Shown in pieces: positions 41,059 to 50,897 of a DNA stretch of 64,000 nucleotides. The stretch comes from Xenorhabdus anantnagensis. Lineage in GTDB: Bacteria; Pseudomonadota; Gammaproteobacteria; Enterobacterales; Enterobacteriaceae. The DNA lies in the NCBI RefSeq assembly GCF_028598555.1, contig NZ_JAQRFN010000001.1, positions 310,001 through 374,000 of the forward strand. The letters run 5' to 3'. A model generated the notes under the pieces. It was not told the origin of the DNA, searched no databases, and saw only the letters and a list, made by a program, of their open reading frames with translations. The translations under genes were made by a program, and so were the position numbers. The stretch's first letter is position 1; each line of letters starts with the position of its first letter.

Positions 41059-41440
41059 AAATCCCTCACTTATTATTTGTTAAAGTTCAAGGCAATTTCA
41101 TCCTACGGCTAAACCACCAAAAAATTTTACTTAAGTAAGATTATTGCTTCAATCAAATACCCTCGTGTAGCAAGACATATAATTTGATATATGATGAGTG
41201 ATTCCCTGAATGGTAAGCTCAAAGTTTGCTACTATGTACATTTTACTGCTATGTACATATTTATTGTGAAACAAGATAAATACATATGAATAATATTGAA
41301 TACAATGAGGCAAGAAGAAAAAATTTAACTTTAATTTCATATGCATGTATAACATGTGATGCATACCCATGTTAATGTAAGAATATAGCAGCATTAACGA
41401 TAAATCATTTAAATCAAAACGACTAAACGGAGAATGAATG
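41059..41440. other. Spacer between the unknown gene and bcp
   Basis: About 380 bases, very AT-rich. Holds the likely start signals of both divergent genes, but I see no recognisable operator or small gene; the longest frame is not preceded by a ribosome-binding site. Confidence 0.5.
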
Positions 41441-41908
41441 ATGACTCCATTGAAAGCCGGTGATAAGGCACCTCAATTCAGCCTTCCTGACCAAGATGGC
41501 GAAACCATCAATTTGTCTGATTTCAAGGGGCAGCGTGTTTTAGTTTATTTTTATCCCAAAGCAATGACTCCAGGATGCACAGTTCAAGCATGTAACTTAC
41601 GTGATACGATGGAAGAACTGAAAAGAGTTAATGTTGAAGTGCTGGGTATCAGCACAGATGCACCTGAAAAGTTATCCCGCTTTGTAGAAAAAGAGATGCT
41701 GAATTTCACATTGCTTTCTGATGTTAACCATCAAGTTGCCGAGCAATTTGGTGTTTGGGGAGAAAAGCAGTTCATGGGAAAAACCTATGACGGCATTCAC
41801 CGCATCAGTTTCTTGATTAACCCGCAAGGTGATGTTGAACACGTTTTTGATAAATTTAAAACGAGCAATCATCATCAAATTGTACTGGATTATGTGAAAG
41901 AACATTAA
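41441..41908 (+). CDS. bcp: Thioredoxin-dependent thiol peroxidase (Bcp/PrxQ)
   Basis: Peroxiredoxin that reduces hydrogen peroxide and organic hydroperoxides using thioredoxin. 155 residues. Peroxidatic and resolving cysteines in AMTPGCTVQACNLRD, five residues apart. ATG ATG tandem: 41441 chosen because E. coli begins at the same point; 41438 is possible. GGAG upstream. Confidence 0.95.
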   Translation: MTPLKAGDKAPQFSLPDQDGETINLSDFKGQRVLVYFYPKAMTPGCTVQACNLRDTMEELKRVNVEVLGISTDAPEKLSRFVEKEMLNFTLLSDVNHQVAEQFGVWGEKQFMGKTYDGIHRISFLINPQGDVEHVFDKFKTSNHHQIVLDYVKEH

Positions 41909-41924
41909 TCTTGTGTCTATCACC

Positions 41925-41974
41925 ATATATCCTTCGCCTTTCAAGTTGCCGCTCCAACCATCAGGCGGCAACTT
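41925..41974 (+). terminator. ERIC-derived hairpin after bcp
   Basis: Perfect 10-bp inverted repeat AAGTTGCCGC/GCGGCAACTT (41943-41952 with 41965-41974), loop of 12, followed by a T-rich stretch, just after the bcp stop. The left arm and preceding CCTTCGCCTTTC resemble an ERIC end. Likely acts as a terminator. Confidence 0.6.
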
Positions 41975-42140
41975 ATTTACTTTTTCACTCGCTACTTTTC
42001 ACGATTAATTCTCACGACTTAATTCCGCAACGAAACCCAATTCGACCAGAAAGCGAATATCAATTAACCCTGCTTGCGATGTTGCTGAAAAGATAAGGCT
42101 ATAATCATCTGTGATTCTGTAATATTAGCAGTTACTTTTA

Positions 42141-43205
42141 TCATACTTTTTCTTCAAATTTTTCTTCCGGCAAAACGTGGATGACGGCTTTGATTAAAGT
42201 AGCCAGTGGAATAGCAAAGAAAACGCCCCAGAATCCCCATAACCCGCCAAAAACAATCACAGAAAGGATGATGACAAGAGGATGAAGATTGACGGCTTCC
42301 GAAAACAAAATTGGCACAAGAAGGTTTCCATCTAACCCCTGCACTACCAAATATGCGATAAACAAAGTCCAGAAATCAGCCCCAATCCCCCATTGAAACA
42401 AAGCCACAACAATAACTGGAATAGTGACAAGTACTGTACCGATATAAGGAACGAGCACAGATAAACCGACCAAAACCGCAAGCAACAAAGAATAATGCAA
42501 GCCAAAAAAAGCAAATACAGCATACGTACAGATAGTCAAGATAACCATTTCTGTTACTTTGCCGCGGATATAATTGGTGATCTGCTGGTTCATTTCGCGC
42601 CATACTTTCCCTGCCAAACTGCGGTTACGTGGCAATATACGCTGTAATGCCACCACCATTTGTTTTTTGTCTTTTAATAGAAAGAACACCATCAAGGGAA
42701 CAAGGATCAGATAAATCGCCAGCGTCAATAATCCAATCAAAGAAGCAACCGAAAACTTAAAAACGGATTCACCCGCTAAAGAGAGTTTGCTACGCAGATT
42801 ATCAGCAACCATATCAATAATACCGGCATCAACCAGCGCAGGATAACGAGAAGGTAAAGTATGCGCATACTCATTAAACCGATTAATCATATTGGGGAGA
42901 TCAGAAATTAAATTTAAACCTTGCTGCCAGACAGTCGGGGCAACAATCAAGATAATTAACGCGCTGATTCCCATAAAAATTGTTAATACAATAGAAACAG
43001 AGAGTGTACGACTACAGCCCAACCTTCCTAATTGTACCGTGGGCCATTCCAACAAATAAGCCAGTACAATAGCTGCAAGAACAGGTGCCAAAATCCCATT
43101 GAAAAAGTAGATGATCCCAAAACCAGCCAATAAAATAACTGATAATGCAACAACTTGTGGATCAGTGAAACGGCGACGATACCATTGCATGATCATATCC
43201 AACAT
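42141..43205 (-). CDS. perM: AI-2E family transporter PerM (YfgO)
   Basis: 354 residues with about eight membrane helices, including the family stretch LVPYIGTVLVTIPVIVVALFQ. PerM is a putative permease of the AI-2 exporter/Na+-H+ antiporter superfamily; its transport substrate in enterobacteria is unsettled. Divergent from bepA, in the E. coli position. Confidence 0.9.
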   Translation of the reverse strand: MLDMIMQWYRRRFTDPQVVALSVILLAGFGIIYFFNGILAPVLAAIVLAYLLEWPTVQLGRLGCSRTLSVSIVLTIFMGISALIILIVAPTVWQQGLNLISDLPNMINRFNEYAHTLPSRYPALVDAGIIDMVADNLRSKLSLAGESVFKFSVASLIGLLTLAIYLILVPLMVFFLLKDKKQMVVALQRILPRNRSLAGKVWREMNQQITNYIRGKVTEMVILTICTYAVFAFFGLHYSLLLAVLVGLSVLVPYIGTVLVTIPVIVVALFQWGIGADFWTLFIAYLVVQGLDGNLLVPILFSEAVNLHPLVIILSVIVFGGLWGFWGVFFAIPLATLIKAVIHVLPEEKFEEKV

Positions 43206-43351
43206 AAATAAAACTCCTTAGAGATAACTCCTAATGATTATTTTTCACTAAAATTTATTATCATTAACGATTTTAAGGTACCCTTTTACCATCAACGTAT
43301 TCATGAAATTGATAGCCAAAACGGAGCACACTGTTTTATGAGAATCGCTTT

Positions 43352-44815
43352 ATGAAAAAAACGTCGAAAAAATCCCTGATAACCCTCTTTATCAGCCTGT
43401 TGTTATTGGGTCATACACCTGTATTATCTGCCCCGGCTGAAGATTCATTACCTGATATTGGCACTACAGCGGGGGCAACCCTCAGCATCAATCAGGAAAT
43501 GGCCATGGGTGATTTTTATATACGCTTAATACGGGCTCAGGCACCTTTGATTTATGACCCACTACTGACTCAGTACATTGATAACCTAGGTCAGAAATTA
43601 GTCAGCCATGCCGATTCAGTAAAAACTCCCTTCCATTTCTATCTAATCAATAATCCTAACATTAATGCCTATGCGTTTTTCGGCGGTAACGTTGTTCTGC
43701 ACTCGGCTCTATTGCGCTATAGTCGCAATGAAAGCGAGCTGGCATCTGTCATGGCTCATGAAATTTCCCATGTTACACAACGGCATTTAGCACGATTGAT
43801 AGAAGAACAAAAACGTACCAGCCCTCTGGCATGGGCTGGCACGCTGGGTTCTATCTTGCTTATAATGGCCAATCCACAGGCAGGCATGGCCGCACTCAGT
43901 GGTACACTCGCCGGTTTCCAACAGGGCATGATCAGTTTTACTCAATCGAATGAGCAAGAAGCTGATCGTATTGGAATGCGAACGCTCAGTCGAGCAGGAT
44001 TTGACCCGCGCGGTATGCCTAACTTTATGCAGATACTGGCAGATCAATCCCGCTATAACTCCACGCTACCGGAAATGCTATACACCCATCCATTACCTGA
44101 CAGCCGTTTGGCTGATGCTCGCAATAGGGCAAATCAATATTCAGCTAAAGTCGTTCCTGAGTCGCAAGATTTTCTGTTCGCCCGTGTCCGTATTTTAACA
44201 ATGTATTCGACCGATCAACGTCCTTATATTGACGAGTTATTAAAAAAATATAGCCAAGGAACCGCCAAAGAACAGCTTGCTGCTGCCTATGGACAGGCTA
44301 TTTTGCTTTCTAAGGATGAAAAGTATACTGAGGCCAGAACAATACTTTCTCCATTGCTGGATAAACAACCGGATAACATTTGGTTTATTGATGCAATGAC
44401 TGATATTGATATCGAGCAAAAACAGTATACCAGTGCCATCAATCGATTGCAGGACACCCTCAAAAAGCAGAAAAATAATCCAATATTGCAAATTAACCTC
44501 GCCAATGCCTATTTTATGGACAAAAAATATTCTCAGGCATCACAACTTCTGTTTCGTTATACCTTCAATCATCCAGACGATCTCAATGGATGGGAACTGT
44601 TAAGAAACACGGCCGGAAAACAAGGAAAACGCGATGAGGCACTCGCCGCCCAAGCAGAAATCATGGCATTAAAAGGTCAATTTGACTTAGCTATAACGCA
44701 ACTTAGCGAGGCCAGTGCATTGGCAAAATTGGGTAGTTATGCCCAAAAGCGGTATGATGCCCGCATTGATCAATTGCGCCAACTGCAACAAAGTTATAAC
44801 CAATATAAAAAATGA
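43352..44815 (+). CDS. bepA: Periplasmic metalloprotease/chaperone BepA (YfgC)
   Basis: Helps assemble LptD and degrades stalled outer-membrane proteins. 487 residues: signal peptide (about 1-27), M48 peptidase domain with the zinc motif AHEISH and third ligand Glu in EQEADRIG, then C-terminal TPR repeats (about 310-480). Stop overlaps the start region of yfgD. Confidence 0.95.
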   Translation: MKKTSKKSLITLFISLLLLGHTPVLSAPAEDSLPDIGTTAGATLSINQEMAMGDFYIRLIRAQAPLIYDPLLTQYIDNLGQKLVSHADSVKTPFHFYLINNPNINAYAFFGGNVVLHSALLRYSRNESELASVMAHEISHVTQRHLARLIEEQKRTSPLAWAGTLGSILLIMANPQAGMAALSGTLAGFQQGMISFTQSNEQEADRIGMRTLSRAGFDPRGMPNFMQILADQSRYNSTLPEMLYTHPLPDSRLADARNRANQYSAKVVPESQDFLFARVRILTMYSTDQRPYIDELLKKYSQGTAKEQLAAAYGQAILLSKDEKYTEARTILSPLLDKQPDNIWFIDAMTDIDIEQKQYTSAINRLQDTLKKQKNNPILQINLANAYFMDKKYSQASQLLFRYTFNHPDDLNGWELLRNTAGKQGKRDEALAAQAEIMALKGQFDLAITQLSEASALAKLGSYAQKRYDARIDQLRQLQQSYNQYKK

Positions 44816-44826
44816 AGGATTTTTAC

Positions 44827-45183
44827 ATGCAACAAGTTACTTTCTACCATAATCCCCGCTGCTCAAAGAGCCGTGAAACACTTAAATTGGTTGAAGAACT
44901 CGGCATCGCGCCAGAAATCATTCACTATCTCGATACGCCACCTACAGTAGAACAACTTGCCGTGTTATTGAAACAACTCGGTTTCAGCGATGCCCGTCAA
45001 TTGATGCGTACCAAAGAAGAGCTATATAAAGAGTTAAATCTTGGTGATGCCACATTATCTCAAGAAGCATTGCTTCAGGTGATGACGGAAAACCCCAAAT
45101 TAATAGAGCGCCCGATTGTTGTTGTTGGTGATAAGGCGCGTTTGGGGCGTCCCCCTGAGCAGGTTAAAGAAATTCTGTTCTAA
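44827..45183 (+). CDS. yfgD: ArsC-family arsenate reductase-like protein YfgD
   Basis: 118 residues. Thioredoxin-fold ArsC type: YHNPRCSKSRETL with the active Cys, and C-terminal RPIVVVGDKARLGRPPE, which carries the anion-binding Arg residues. ATG at 44827 has GAAGGA at good spacing; it starts 11 bases after the bepA stop. No arsenic operon is nearby, so the physiological substrate is uncertain. Confidence 0.9.
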   Translation: MQQVTFYHNPRCSKSRETLKLVEELGIAPEIIHYLDTPPTVEQLAVLLKQLGFSDARQLMRTKEELYKELNLGDATLSQEALLQVMTENPKLIERPIVVVGDKARLGRPPEQVKEILF

Positions 45184-45205
45184 ATATTTTTCAGAGAAAA
45201 TAAAT

Positions 45206-45242
45206 AAAAAAGTGATAGGAATATATTCTCTATCACTTTTTT
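45206..45242. terminator. Bidirectional terminator between yfgD and hda
   Basis: Perfect 13-bp stem (45206-45218 with 45230-45242) with A-rich left and T-rich right flanks, so it forms an intrinsic terminator on both strands. Loop of 11. Confidence 0.88.
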
Positions 45243-45275
45243 ATCCTGATCTCATTTCCTTTCTGCTTTCTTCAT

Positions 45276-45983
45276 TCAAAGCTCAAGGATATCTTTCACA
45301 AACGGAATAGTCAGTTTGCGTTGTGCCACAATAGAAGCACGATCAAGTTCATCCAAAGTTTTAAACAACGTCTGCATTTCCCTATCGAGCCGTTTCAACA
45401 CAAAGCGCCCGACATCTTCTGGTAATTCAAAACCCCGTAATTTTGCCCGTAGTTGCAATGCCTGAATTTTCTCATCATCAGACAAAGGCTGTAATTTGTA
45501 AATTTGCCCCCAATCCAAACGGGAGGCTAGATCCGGTAATGTCAGGTTAATTTGCCGCGGGGGACGATCACCTGTGATCAAAAGGCAAGTCCGGCCAATT
45601 TCTACAATTCGGTTGTAAAGATTAAAAATAGCCATCTCCCATGCCTGATCACCGGCAATACACTCAATATTGTCGATGCACACTAATGATAAATGTTCCA
45701 TGCCATCAAGGACTTCGGGAACAAAATAGGCACGTTTATCCAGTGGTACATACCCTACAGCTTCTTCCTGCTGGGACAATTCGGTACAAGCTGCGTGAAG
45801 CAAATGGCTCTTGCCCCCGCCATCGCGGGACCAAAAATAGATATAACTGCCGTGTGAATGGCTAATGGCCAATTTTATTGCAGCTAATAAGGAAGTATTC
45901 TCACCTGCAAAGAAACTGGCAAAGGTTTCATCATCGGGCAAATATAATGGCAATGAAAGCTGCGACGGTGTATTCAGAAGCAC
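45276..45983 (-). CDS. hda: DnaA regulatory inactivator Hda
   Basis: AAA+ protein that binds the sliding clamp and promotes hydrolysis of DnaA-ATP, preventing over-initiation of replication. The clamp-binding motif QLSLPL lies at the N-terminus; [13 protein letters not shown] is the Walker B/sensor region. The frame can start at GTG (45983), but TTGAGG overlaps that codon and lies 5 bases before CTG at 45977. A CTG start gives 233 residues, the E. coli length, and E. coli hda is reported to use CUG. Follows upp-uraA with a foreign gene between. Confidence 0.93.
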   Translation of the reverse strand: MLLNTPSQLSLPLYLPDDETFASFFAGENTSLLAAIKLAISHSHGSYIYFWSRDGGGKSHLLHAACTELSQQEEAVGYVPLDKRAYFVPEVLDGMEHLSLVCIDNIECIAGDQAWEMAIFNLYNRIVEIGRTCLLITGDRPPRQINLTLPDLASRLDWGQIYKLQPLSDDEKIQALQLRAKLRGFELPEDVGRFVLKRLDREMQTLFKTLDELDRASIVAQRKLTIPFVKDILEL

Positions 45984-46382
45984 CTCAAACAGAATGGATA
46001 ACGAACAGCGCTAAGTCTACCACAAAAGGTCTCTATAAATGAAACGAATGCTTTGTTTAAAGCAGGAGGTTATTATTGAGGCACATCACCCCATAAAATG
46101 GGGGGTAATTCACAACCAATCGGATAGTAAAAATTTACTTTTTTGACTGGTATTATAATGAACATTCAGGTTAGTATCAAAACATGCTTTCCATAACTAT
46201 ACCGCTGTAACAAAACAAAGCCCATTATCTCCGCAAGCTAGGTATAGTCCACTCCAGAGAAAAAAGTTCTTATATCTGATAACCCTACACTACCAATAGT
46301 CAATATTACCAATAGTAAAAATACGCTACATGACTAAAGATTTTAACTTATCAATCTTAAATTATTTTCATTGGAGGTTAAC
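45984..46382. other. Spacer upstream of hda and of the Cys-His-Asp gene
   Basis: 399 bases between divergent genes. Contains a C/G hairpin near 46090-46110 (CCCC, ATAAAA, GGGG) and a short direct repeat ACCAATAGT near 46297-46320. No gene recognised. Base composition shifts to more AT toward the right. Confidence 0.5.
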
Positions 46383-47378
46383 ATGTTAATGGAAACAATA
46401 TTACGCAATGTGATAAAAAAAACTCAAAGTGTTTTTATAGGTGGCTCATCCAACAGGTTTTATTTTGAAACCAAAAAAATTGATAAAGTTGGTGAGAATG
46501 AATCTCCTATCGTACATAAACTAATAAATACCATTGAACAAAAAGAAGAGAAAATTAGTAATTTACGTATAAAAGAAAAGCAGATTTATAGTCAAAATGG
46601 CTCAGAAAGCATTCCTCAATGCTATAAATATTTTACTGAGAATAAATTCAAAACCAATCTCGTTGGAAATTGTGATGAACTTTCTACTTATGCTTTTCAT
46701 TACTTGATCAAGAATTATTCTCTCGAAATTTTTAATTATTATAAAAATTTAGATCCCGATCCGAAAAAAATAATATACATAACTATGTATGAGGCTCAGG
46801 AACCTCACGATCACATTTTTATAAATATATATCATATGGAAGATAAAATTAGTTCAGAACAGATGAAAGAAGCACTATCATCTATTCAATCAGAATCATG
46901 GATATGTGATCCTTGGGCAGATATTATTTGTAAAGGAAAAACTTATCACTTTAAATGGCAAAGTAAAATGCTCGAGTGGTATAATAGCAACTGCTTTGTA
47001 ACAAATAAAAGCATTAGAGAAAAAATAGCTGACACAGGAAGATATAATAATTTATTTTCCCCTTTAAAACCAGTAACATACAATGCAATTAACCAAAATT
47101 CAAAATTTCGTGTAGTAGAATTGGCTTTTTTTGATCAAGATGGAAATATTACTATATTGACAAGAGATGATAAAATAGTCCCTTATAACATTAGCGAAAT
47201 CAATAGCCCAGTTATCAAACCACAAAGGTTGCGCAATTTAAATAGAAATAGTTCTTTAAATCTTCCTTACTGCAATAACTTATCTGATATCACAGCCGAT
47301 AAACTAAGAGAAAAAGCACGTATATATAGTGGATTAACTAAGATAGCCTTAAAAAAAGATGTTAAACTATCTGATTAA
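46383..47378 (+). CDS. Hypothetical protein with a papain-like Cys-His-Asp signature
   Basis: 331 residues from ATG 46383, which follows GGAGG by 5 bases. No signal peptide or membrane helix. Residues 94-105 (VGNCDELSTYAF), 142-149 (HDHIFINI) and 173-180 (WICDPWAD) line up as Cys97, His144 and Asp176, the spacing and context of papain- or transglutaminase-like cysteine hydrolases, including several bacterial effectors and deamidating toxins. I cannot name a family. The gene is very AT-rich, sits between hda and uraA (close neighbours in E. coli), and is bounded by a terminator, all of which point to horizontal gain. Role as an effector is inference. Confidence 0.75.
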   Translation: MLMETILRNVIKKTQSVFIGGSSNRFYFETKKIDKVGENESPIVHKLINTIEQKEEKISNLRIKEKQIYSQNGSESIPQCYKYFTENKFKTNLVGNCDELSTYAFHYLIKNYSLEIFNYYKNLDPDPKKIIYITMYEAQEPHDHIFINIYHMEDKISSEQMKEALSSIQSESWICDPWADIICKGKTYHFKWQSKMLEWYNSNCFVTNKSIREKIADTGRYNNLFSPLKPVTYNAINQNSKFRVVELAFFDQDGNITILTRDDKIVPYNISEINSPVIKPQRLRNLNRNSSLNLPYCNNLSDITADKLREKARIYSGLTKIALKKDVKLSD

Positions 47379-47387
47379 TTTTAAAAT

Positions 47388-47416
47388 AGAAAGGGCATTA
47401 TTTTAAAGCCCTTTCT
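47388..47416. terminator. Bidirectional terminator between the Cys-His-Asp gene and uraA
   Basis: Perfect 9-bp stem AGAAAGGGC/GCCCTTTCT, loop of 11, between convergent genes. T-rich on the minus strand side. Confidence 0.75.
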
Positions 47417-47437
47417 TATCAATTTGACTAACGTAAT

Positions 47438-48748
47438 TTATTCTATTGCTTCACGCTTTTTGTTATCTTCAATCGATTCCAGAGACGAGTTAATATATTG
47501 CTCTTCTGGACGAATAATACTGATCAATTTGAAAAGCAGACTCAGGCCAATGCCTACAACCGTGGCAAGTGCCATACCCTTCAATTCTGCTGCACCAATC
47601 TGAATTTTCGCTCCACTGACACCAATAATCAAAATAACAGAAGTCAGAATCAAATTCTGCGCCTTGCTGTAATCAACTTTCGAATCAATCAAAACTCGGA
47701 TACCTGATGCACCAATCACGCCATATAGCAGCAGGGAAACGCCTCCCATAACAGGAACAGGGATCATTTGAATTGCCGCGGCCAATTTACCGACACAGGA
47801 AAGCAATATTGCAATCACCGCAGCACCGCCAATCACCCACGTGCTATACACACGGGTAAGCGCCATAACACCAATATTCTCACCATAAGTCGTGTTGGGT
47901 GTTGAACCAAAGAAACCCGAAATCATCGTTGAAAAACCATTCGCAAACATTGAGCGATGCAGGCCCGGATTTTTCAATAAATCTTTCTGCACAATATTTG
48001 CCGTCACTACCAAGTGGCCAACATGCTCCGCAATGACCACCAGCGCCGCAGGTAAAATTGTCATGATAGCAAACCATTCAAAACGTGGAGTATAGAATGT
48101 CGGCAGTGCAAACCACGGGGCTTCACGTACTGGAGTTAAATCTACAACTCCCATGAAGAATGACAACGCATAACCCGCCAAAACACCAATCAGAATCGGG
48201 ATAATCGCCATAAAACCACGGAACATGACTGAACCAAAGATCGTTACGCCCAGCGTTACCATAGATATGGTCAGGTTGGTCGTATTGACCTCAGTGCCTG
48301 CCACTGGACGCAAACCCGCCATATCAGCAGCAACCCCTGCCAGCTCCAGCCCAATCACTGCAACAATAGCTCCCATCGCGGCAGGCGGAAACATCGCATT
48401 GATCCATCCCCTTCCCGCAACTTTTACAATCAGGGCAACCAGACAAAACAACAAACCACAGATAATAAATCCACCCAATGCCAACTCATATCCCAAAGGC
48501 AGCAACAACAATACAGGCGAGATAAAAGCAAAACTGGAACCTAAGTAAGCCGGGATCTTTCCTTTACAAATCACCAAATACAGCAATGTTCCAATGCCGT
48601 TGAACAACAAAATCGTCGCGGGATTAACTTTAAACAAAATGGGAACCAAAACGGTTGCACCAAACATGGCAAATAGATGTTGTAAACTTAAAGGGATAGT
48701 TTGTGCCAGAGGCGGTTTTTCATCTACCCCAATGGTCCGACGGGTCAT
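47438..48748 (-). CDS. uraA: Uracil:proton symporter
   Basis: Inner-membrane uracil importer of the NCS2 family. 436 residues with about 14 membrane segments; conserved FGSTPNTTYGENIGVMA stretch includes the half-helix region that contacts substrate. Second gene after upp, with an attenuator-like hairpin between them. Confidence 0.95.
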   Translation of the reverse strand: MTRRTIGVDEKPPLAQTIPLSLQHLFAMFGATVLVPILFKVNPATILLFNGIGTLLYLVICKGKIPAYLGSSFAFISPVLLLLPLGYELALGGFIICGLLFCLVALIVKVAGRGWINAMFPPAAMGAIVAVIGLELAGVAADMAGLRPVAGTEVNTTNLTISMVTLGVTIFGSVMFRGFMAIIPILIGVLAGYALSFFMGVVDLTPVREAPWFALPTFYTPRFEWFAIMTILPAALVVIAEHVGHLVVTANIVQKDLLKNPGLHRSMFANGFSTMISGFFGSTPNTTYGENIGVMALTRVYSTWVIGGAAVIAILLSCVGKLAAAIQMIPVPVMGGVSLLLYGVIGASGIRVLIDSKVDYSKAQNLILTSVILIIGVSGAKIQIGAAELKGMALATVVGIGLSLLFKLISIIRPEEQYINSSLESIEDNKKREAIE

Positions 48749-48779
48749 TATTGATATCCTCTTATATTATTTTGCTAGA

Positions 48780-48810
48780 AACCAAAAAAAAGCCGACTTT
48801 TCAGCCGGCT
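48780..48810 (-). terminator. Attenuator-like hairpin between upp and uraA
   Basis: 7-bp stem (48791-48797 with 48804-48810, one G-U pair), loop of 6, followed on the minus strand by a run of eight T. It may reduce uraA expression relative to upp. Confidence 0.7.
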
Positions 48811-48817
48811 ATAAATG

Positions 48818-49444
48818 TTATTTAGTACCAAATATTTTATCACCTGCATCCCCTAAGCCGGGGACGATATATCCATGTTCATTGAGATATTCATCAATTG
48901 AGGCGGTATACAATTCAACATCAGGGTGAGCTTTCTCTAGTGCAGCAATCCCTTCCGGCGCAGCAACCAAAACCAGCACCTTAATGACAGGACATCCCGC
49001 TTTTTTCAGCAAATCAATGGTGGCAATCATGGAGCCACCGGTCGCCAACATCGGATCAACAACCAATGCCATGCGTTCATTAATGTCAGAAACTAATTTC
49101 TGAAAATAGGGCACAGGCTCAAGTGTTTCTTCATCACGATACACACCAACCACACTGATTCGCGCACTAGGGATATTTTCCAGTACGCCATCCATCATGC
49201 CCAAGCCCGCACGCAGGATAGGTACTACTGTAATTTTCTTCCCTTTAATTTGGTCTACTTCTACCGGACCACACCAGCCATCAATGGTCACTTTTTCAAC
49301 ATCTAAATCAGCAGTTGCTTCATATGTCAGAAGACTACCCACCTCTGAGGCCAGTTCACGAAAGCGTTTGGTGCTTATATCATGATCTCGCATCAAGCCA
49401 AGCTTATGTCTAACCAGTGGGTGTTTAACCTCAACGATCTTCAT
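48818..49444 (-). CDS. upp: Uracil phosphoribosyltransferase
   Basis: Salvages uracil with PRPP to UMP. 208 residues, same as E. coli. PRPP-binding loop [14 protein letters not shown]; uracil-binding C-terminal [19 protein letters not shown]. Divergent from purM. Confidence 0.97.
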   Translation of the reverse strand: MKIVEVKHPLVRHKLGLMRDHDISTKRFRELASEVGSLLTYEATADLDVEKVTIDGWCGPVEVDQIKGKKITVVPILRAGLGMMDGVLENIPSARISVVGVYRDEETLEPVPYFQKLVSDINERMALVVDPMLATGGSMIATIDLLKKAGCPVIKVLVLVAAPEGIAALEKAHPDVELYTASIDEYLNEHGYIVPGLGDAGDKIFGTK

Positions 49445-49589
49445 GGGGTTCTCCTAATATAGCCAGCAGATAAAAAATCGCGGGATTATACCGTCTTTTC
49501 AACGTCAAGCCACTACCAATCTATTGATTTTTATCAATCACGAGTCGTTTTCTTCTATTCTGCTCCGGCAGGAAACCTATACAAAGCTA

Positions 49590-49605
49590 TCGCAAACGTT
49601 TGCTT
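49590..49605. promoter_or_regulatory. PurR box upstream of purM
   Basis: TCGCAAACGTTTGCTT matches the PurR consensus ANGCAANCGNTTNCNT except for the first base, with a core AGCAAACGTTTGCT-like palindrome. About 65 bases upstream of purM, as in E. coli purMN. It could also affect upp on the other strand. Confidence 0.88.
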
Positions 49606-49669
49606 AGGCTGTTAGAATTGTCACCGTTCTGTTTTATTCATAAAAATGCAACCGCCTGGGAGCTACGCA

Positions 49670-50713
49670 GTGACCAACAAAACCTCTCTTAGCTATAAAG
49701 ATGCTGGTGTCGATATTGATGCTGGCAATGCCTTAGTCAATCGTATCAAAGGTGTCGTAAAACAGACCCGTCGCCCCGAAGTGATGGGAGGATTAGGTGG
49801 TTTCGGTGCATTATGTGCCCTGCCACAGAAATATCGTGAACCGATATTGGTTTCCGGTACAGATGGCGTTGGTACTAAGCTGCGTCTGGCCATGGACTTA
49901 CAGCGCCATGATACCATCGGCATTGATTTGGTTGCCATGTGTGTCAATGATCTGGTTGTTCAGGGAGCCGAACCTCTTTTCTTCCTTGATTACTATGCCA
50001 CCGGCAAACTGGATGTCGACACAGCCGCCAGTGTCATTACAGGGATAGCAGAAGGCTGTAAACAAGCAGGCTGTGCATTGGTCGGTGGTGAAACAGCAGA
50101 AATGCCCGGTATGTATCACGGTGAAGATTATGATGTCGCTGGTTTTTGCGTCGGTGTTGTCGAAAAATCAGAAATTATTGATGGCAGTCAGGTGCAAGCT
50201 GGTGATGCTCTGATTGCACTAGCATCCAGTGGACCACACTCCAACGGCTACTCCCTGATCCGTAAAATCCTTGAGGTGAGTCAGGCAGATCCAGAGACGA
50301 CCCAGCTCGAAGGAAAACCACTCGCAGACCATTTACTTGCCCCAACCCAAATTTACGTTAAATCAGTCCTTGAACTGATCGAAAAAGTTGAGGTCCATGC
50401 GATTTCGCATCTGACTGGTGGTGGCTTCTGGGAAAATATTCCCCGTGTTCTGCCAGAAAACATGCAGGCCAGAATCAGTGCCGACAGTTGGCAGTGGCCA
50501 GCAATTTTTACCTGGTTACAGCAAGCAGGTAATGTCAGCGAGCATGAAATGTACCGCACATTTAACTGCGGGGTTGGTATGATAATCGCCCTTCCACAAT
50601 CTCAGGCAAAACAGGCAATTTCATATCTGCAAGCATCGGGCGAAAATGCCTGGCAAATCGGTACAATTGCTGAACTCCGTGCTGATGAACAACCTGTCGT
50701 TATTACAAGATAA
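49670..50713 (+). CDS. purM: AIR synthetase (phosphoribosylformylglycinamidine cyclo-ligase)
   Basis: Cyclises FGAM to AIR using ATP. 347 residues (E. coli 345). N-terminal [19 protein letters not shown] and [12 protein letters not shown] match the family closely. GTG at 49670 preceded by GGGAG at 7 bases; the longer frame from 49646 has no site. Confidence 0.96.
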   Translation: MTNKTSLSYKDAGVDIDAGNALVNRIKGVVKQTRRPEVMGGLGGFGALCALPQKYREPILVSGTDGVGTKLRLAMDLQRHDTIGIDLVAMCVNDLVVQGAEPLFFLDYYATGKLDVDTAASVITGIAEGCKQAGCALVGGETAEMPGMYHGEDYDVAGFCVGVVEKSEIIDGSQVQAGDALIALASSGPHSNGYSLIRKILEVSQADPETTQLEGKPLADHLLAPTQIYVKSVLELIEKVEVHAISHLTGGGFWENIPRVLPENMQARISADSWQWPAIFTWLQQAGNVSEHEMYRTFNCGVGMIIALPQSQAKQAISYLQASGENAWQIGTIAELRADEQPVVITR

Positions 50714-50743
50714 AATTAACAAATAAATATTCTGCCCAATTGA

Positions 50744-50778
50744 TTTCAGGTTACAGCCAATCAAGCTGTAGCCTGAAA
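50744..50778. terminator. Hairpin between purM and purN
   Basis: 14-bp stem (50744-50757 with 50765-50778, one G-U pair), loop of 7, 30 bases after purM. No T-run, so it may be an mRNA stability or processing element in purMN. The left arm looks like an ERIC end. Confidence 0.55.
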
Positions 50779-50781
50779 AAG

Positions 50782-50808
50782 ATATATCTTATGGCTTTCA
50801 AGTTGCAG
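50782..50808. repeat. Solo ERIC-like end fragment
   Basis: TGGCTTTCAAGTTGCAG in the purM-purN gap resembles an ERIC terminus (TTCAAGTTGCAGC). No internal ERIC sequence follows. Confidence 0.4.
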
Positions 50809-50816
50809 TGAAAAAA

Positions 50817-50884
50817 ACTATTTGTTAAAAAATATTTGTTAAAAAACATTCGTTAAAAAAACCACTCGTTAAAATAACCATTCA
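50817..50884. repeat. Imperfect tandem repeat TATTTGTTAAAAAA
   Basis: Four to five units of 14-16 bases, progressively diverged (TATTTGTTAAAAAA, CATTCGTTAAAAAA, CACTCGTTAAAATA and so on). Lies between purM and purN and lengthens their gap compared with E. coli. Confidence 0.75.
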
Positions 50885-50897
50885 GCGAAAACAAATC

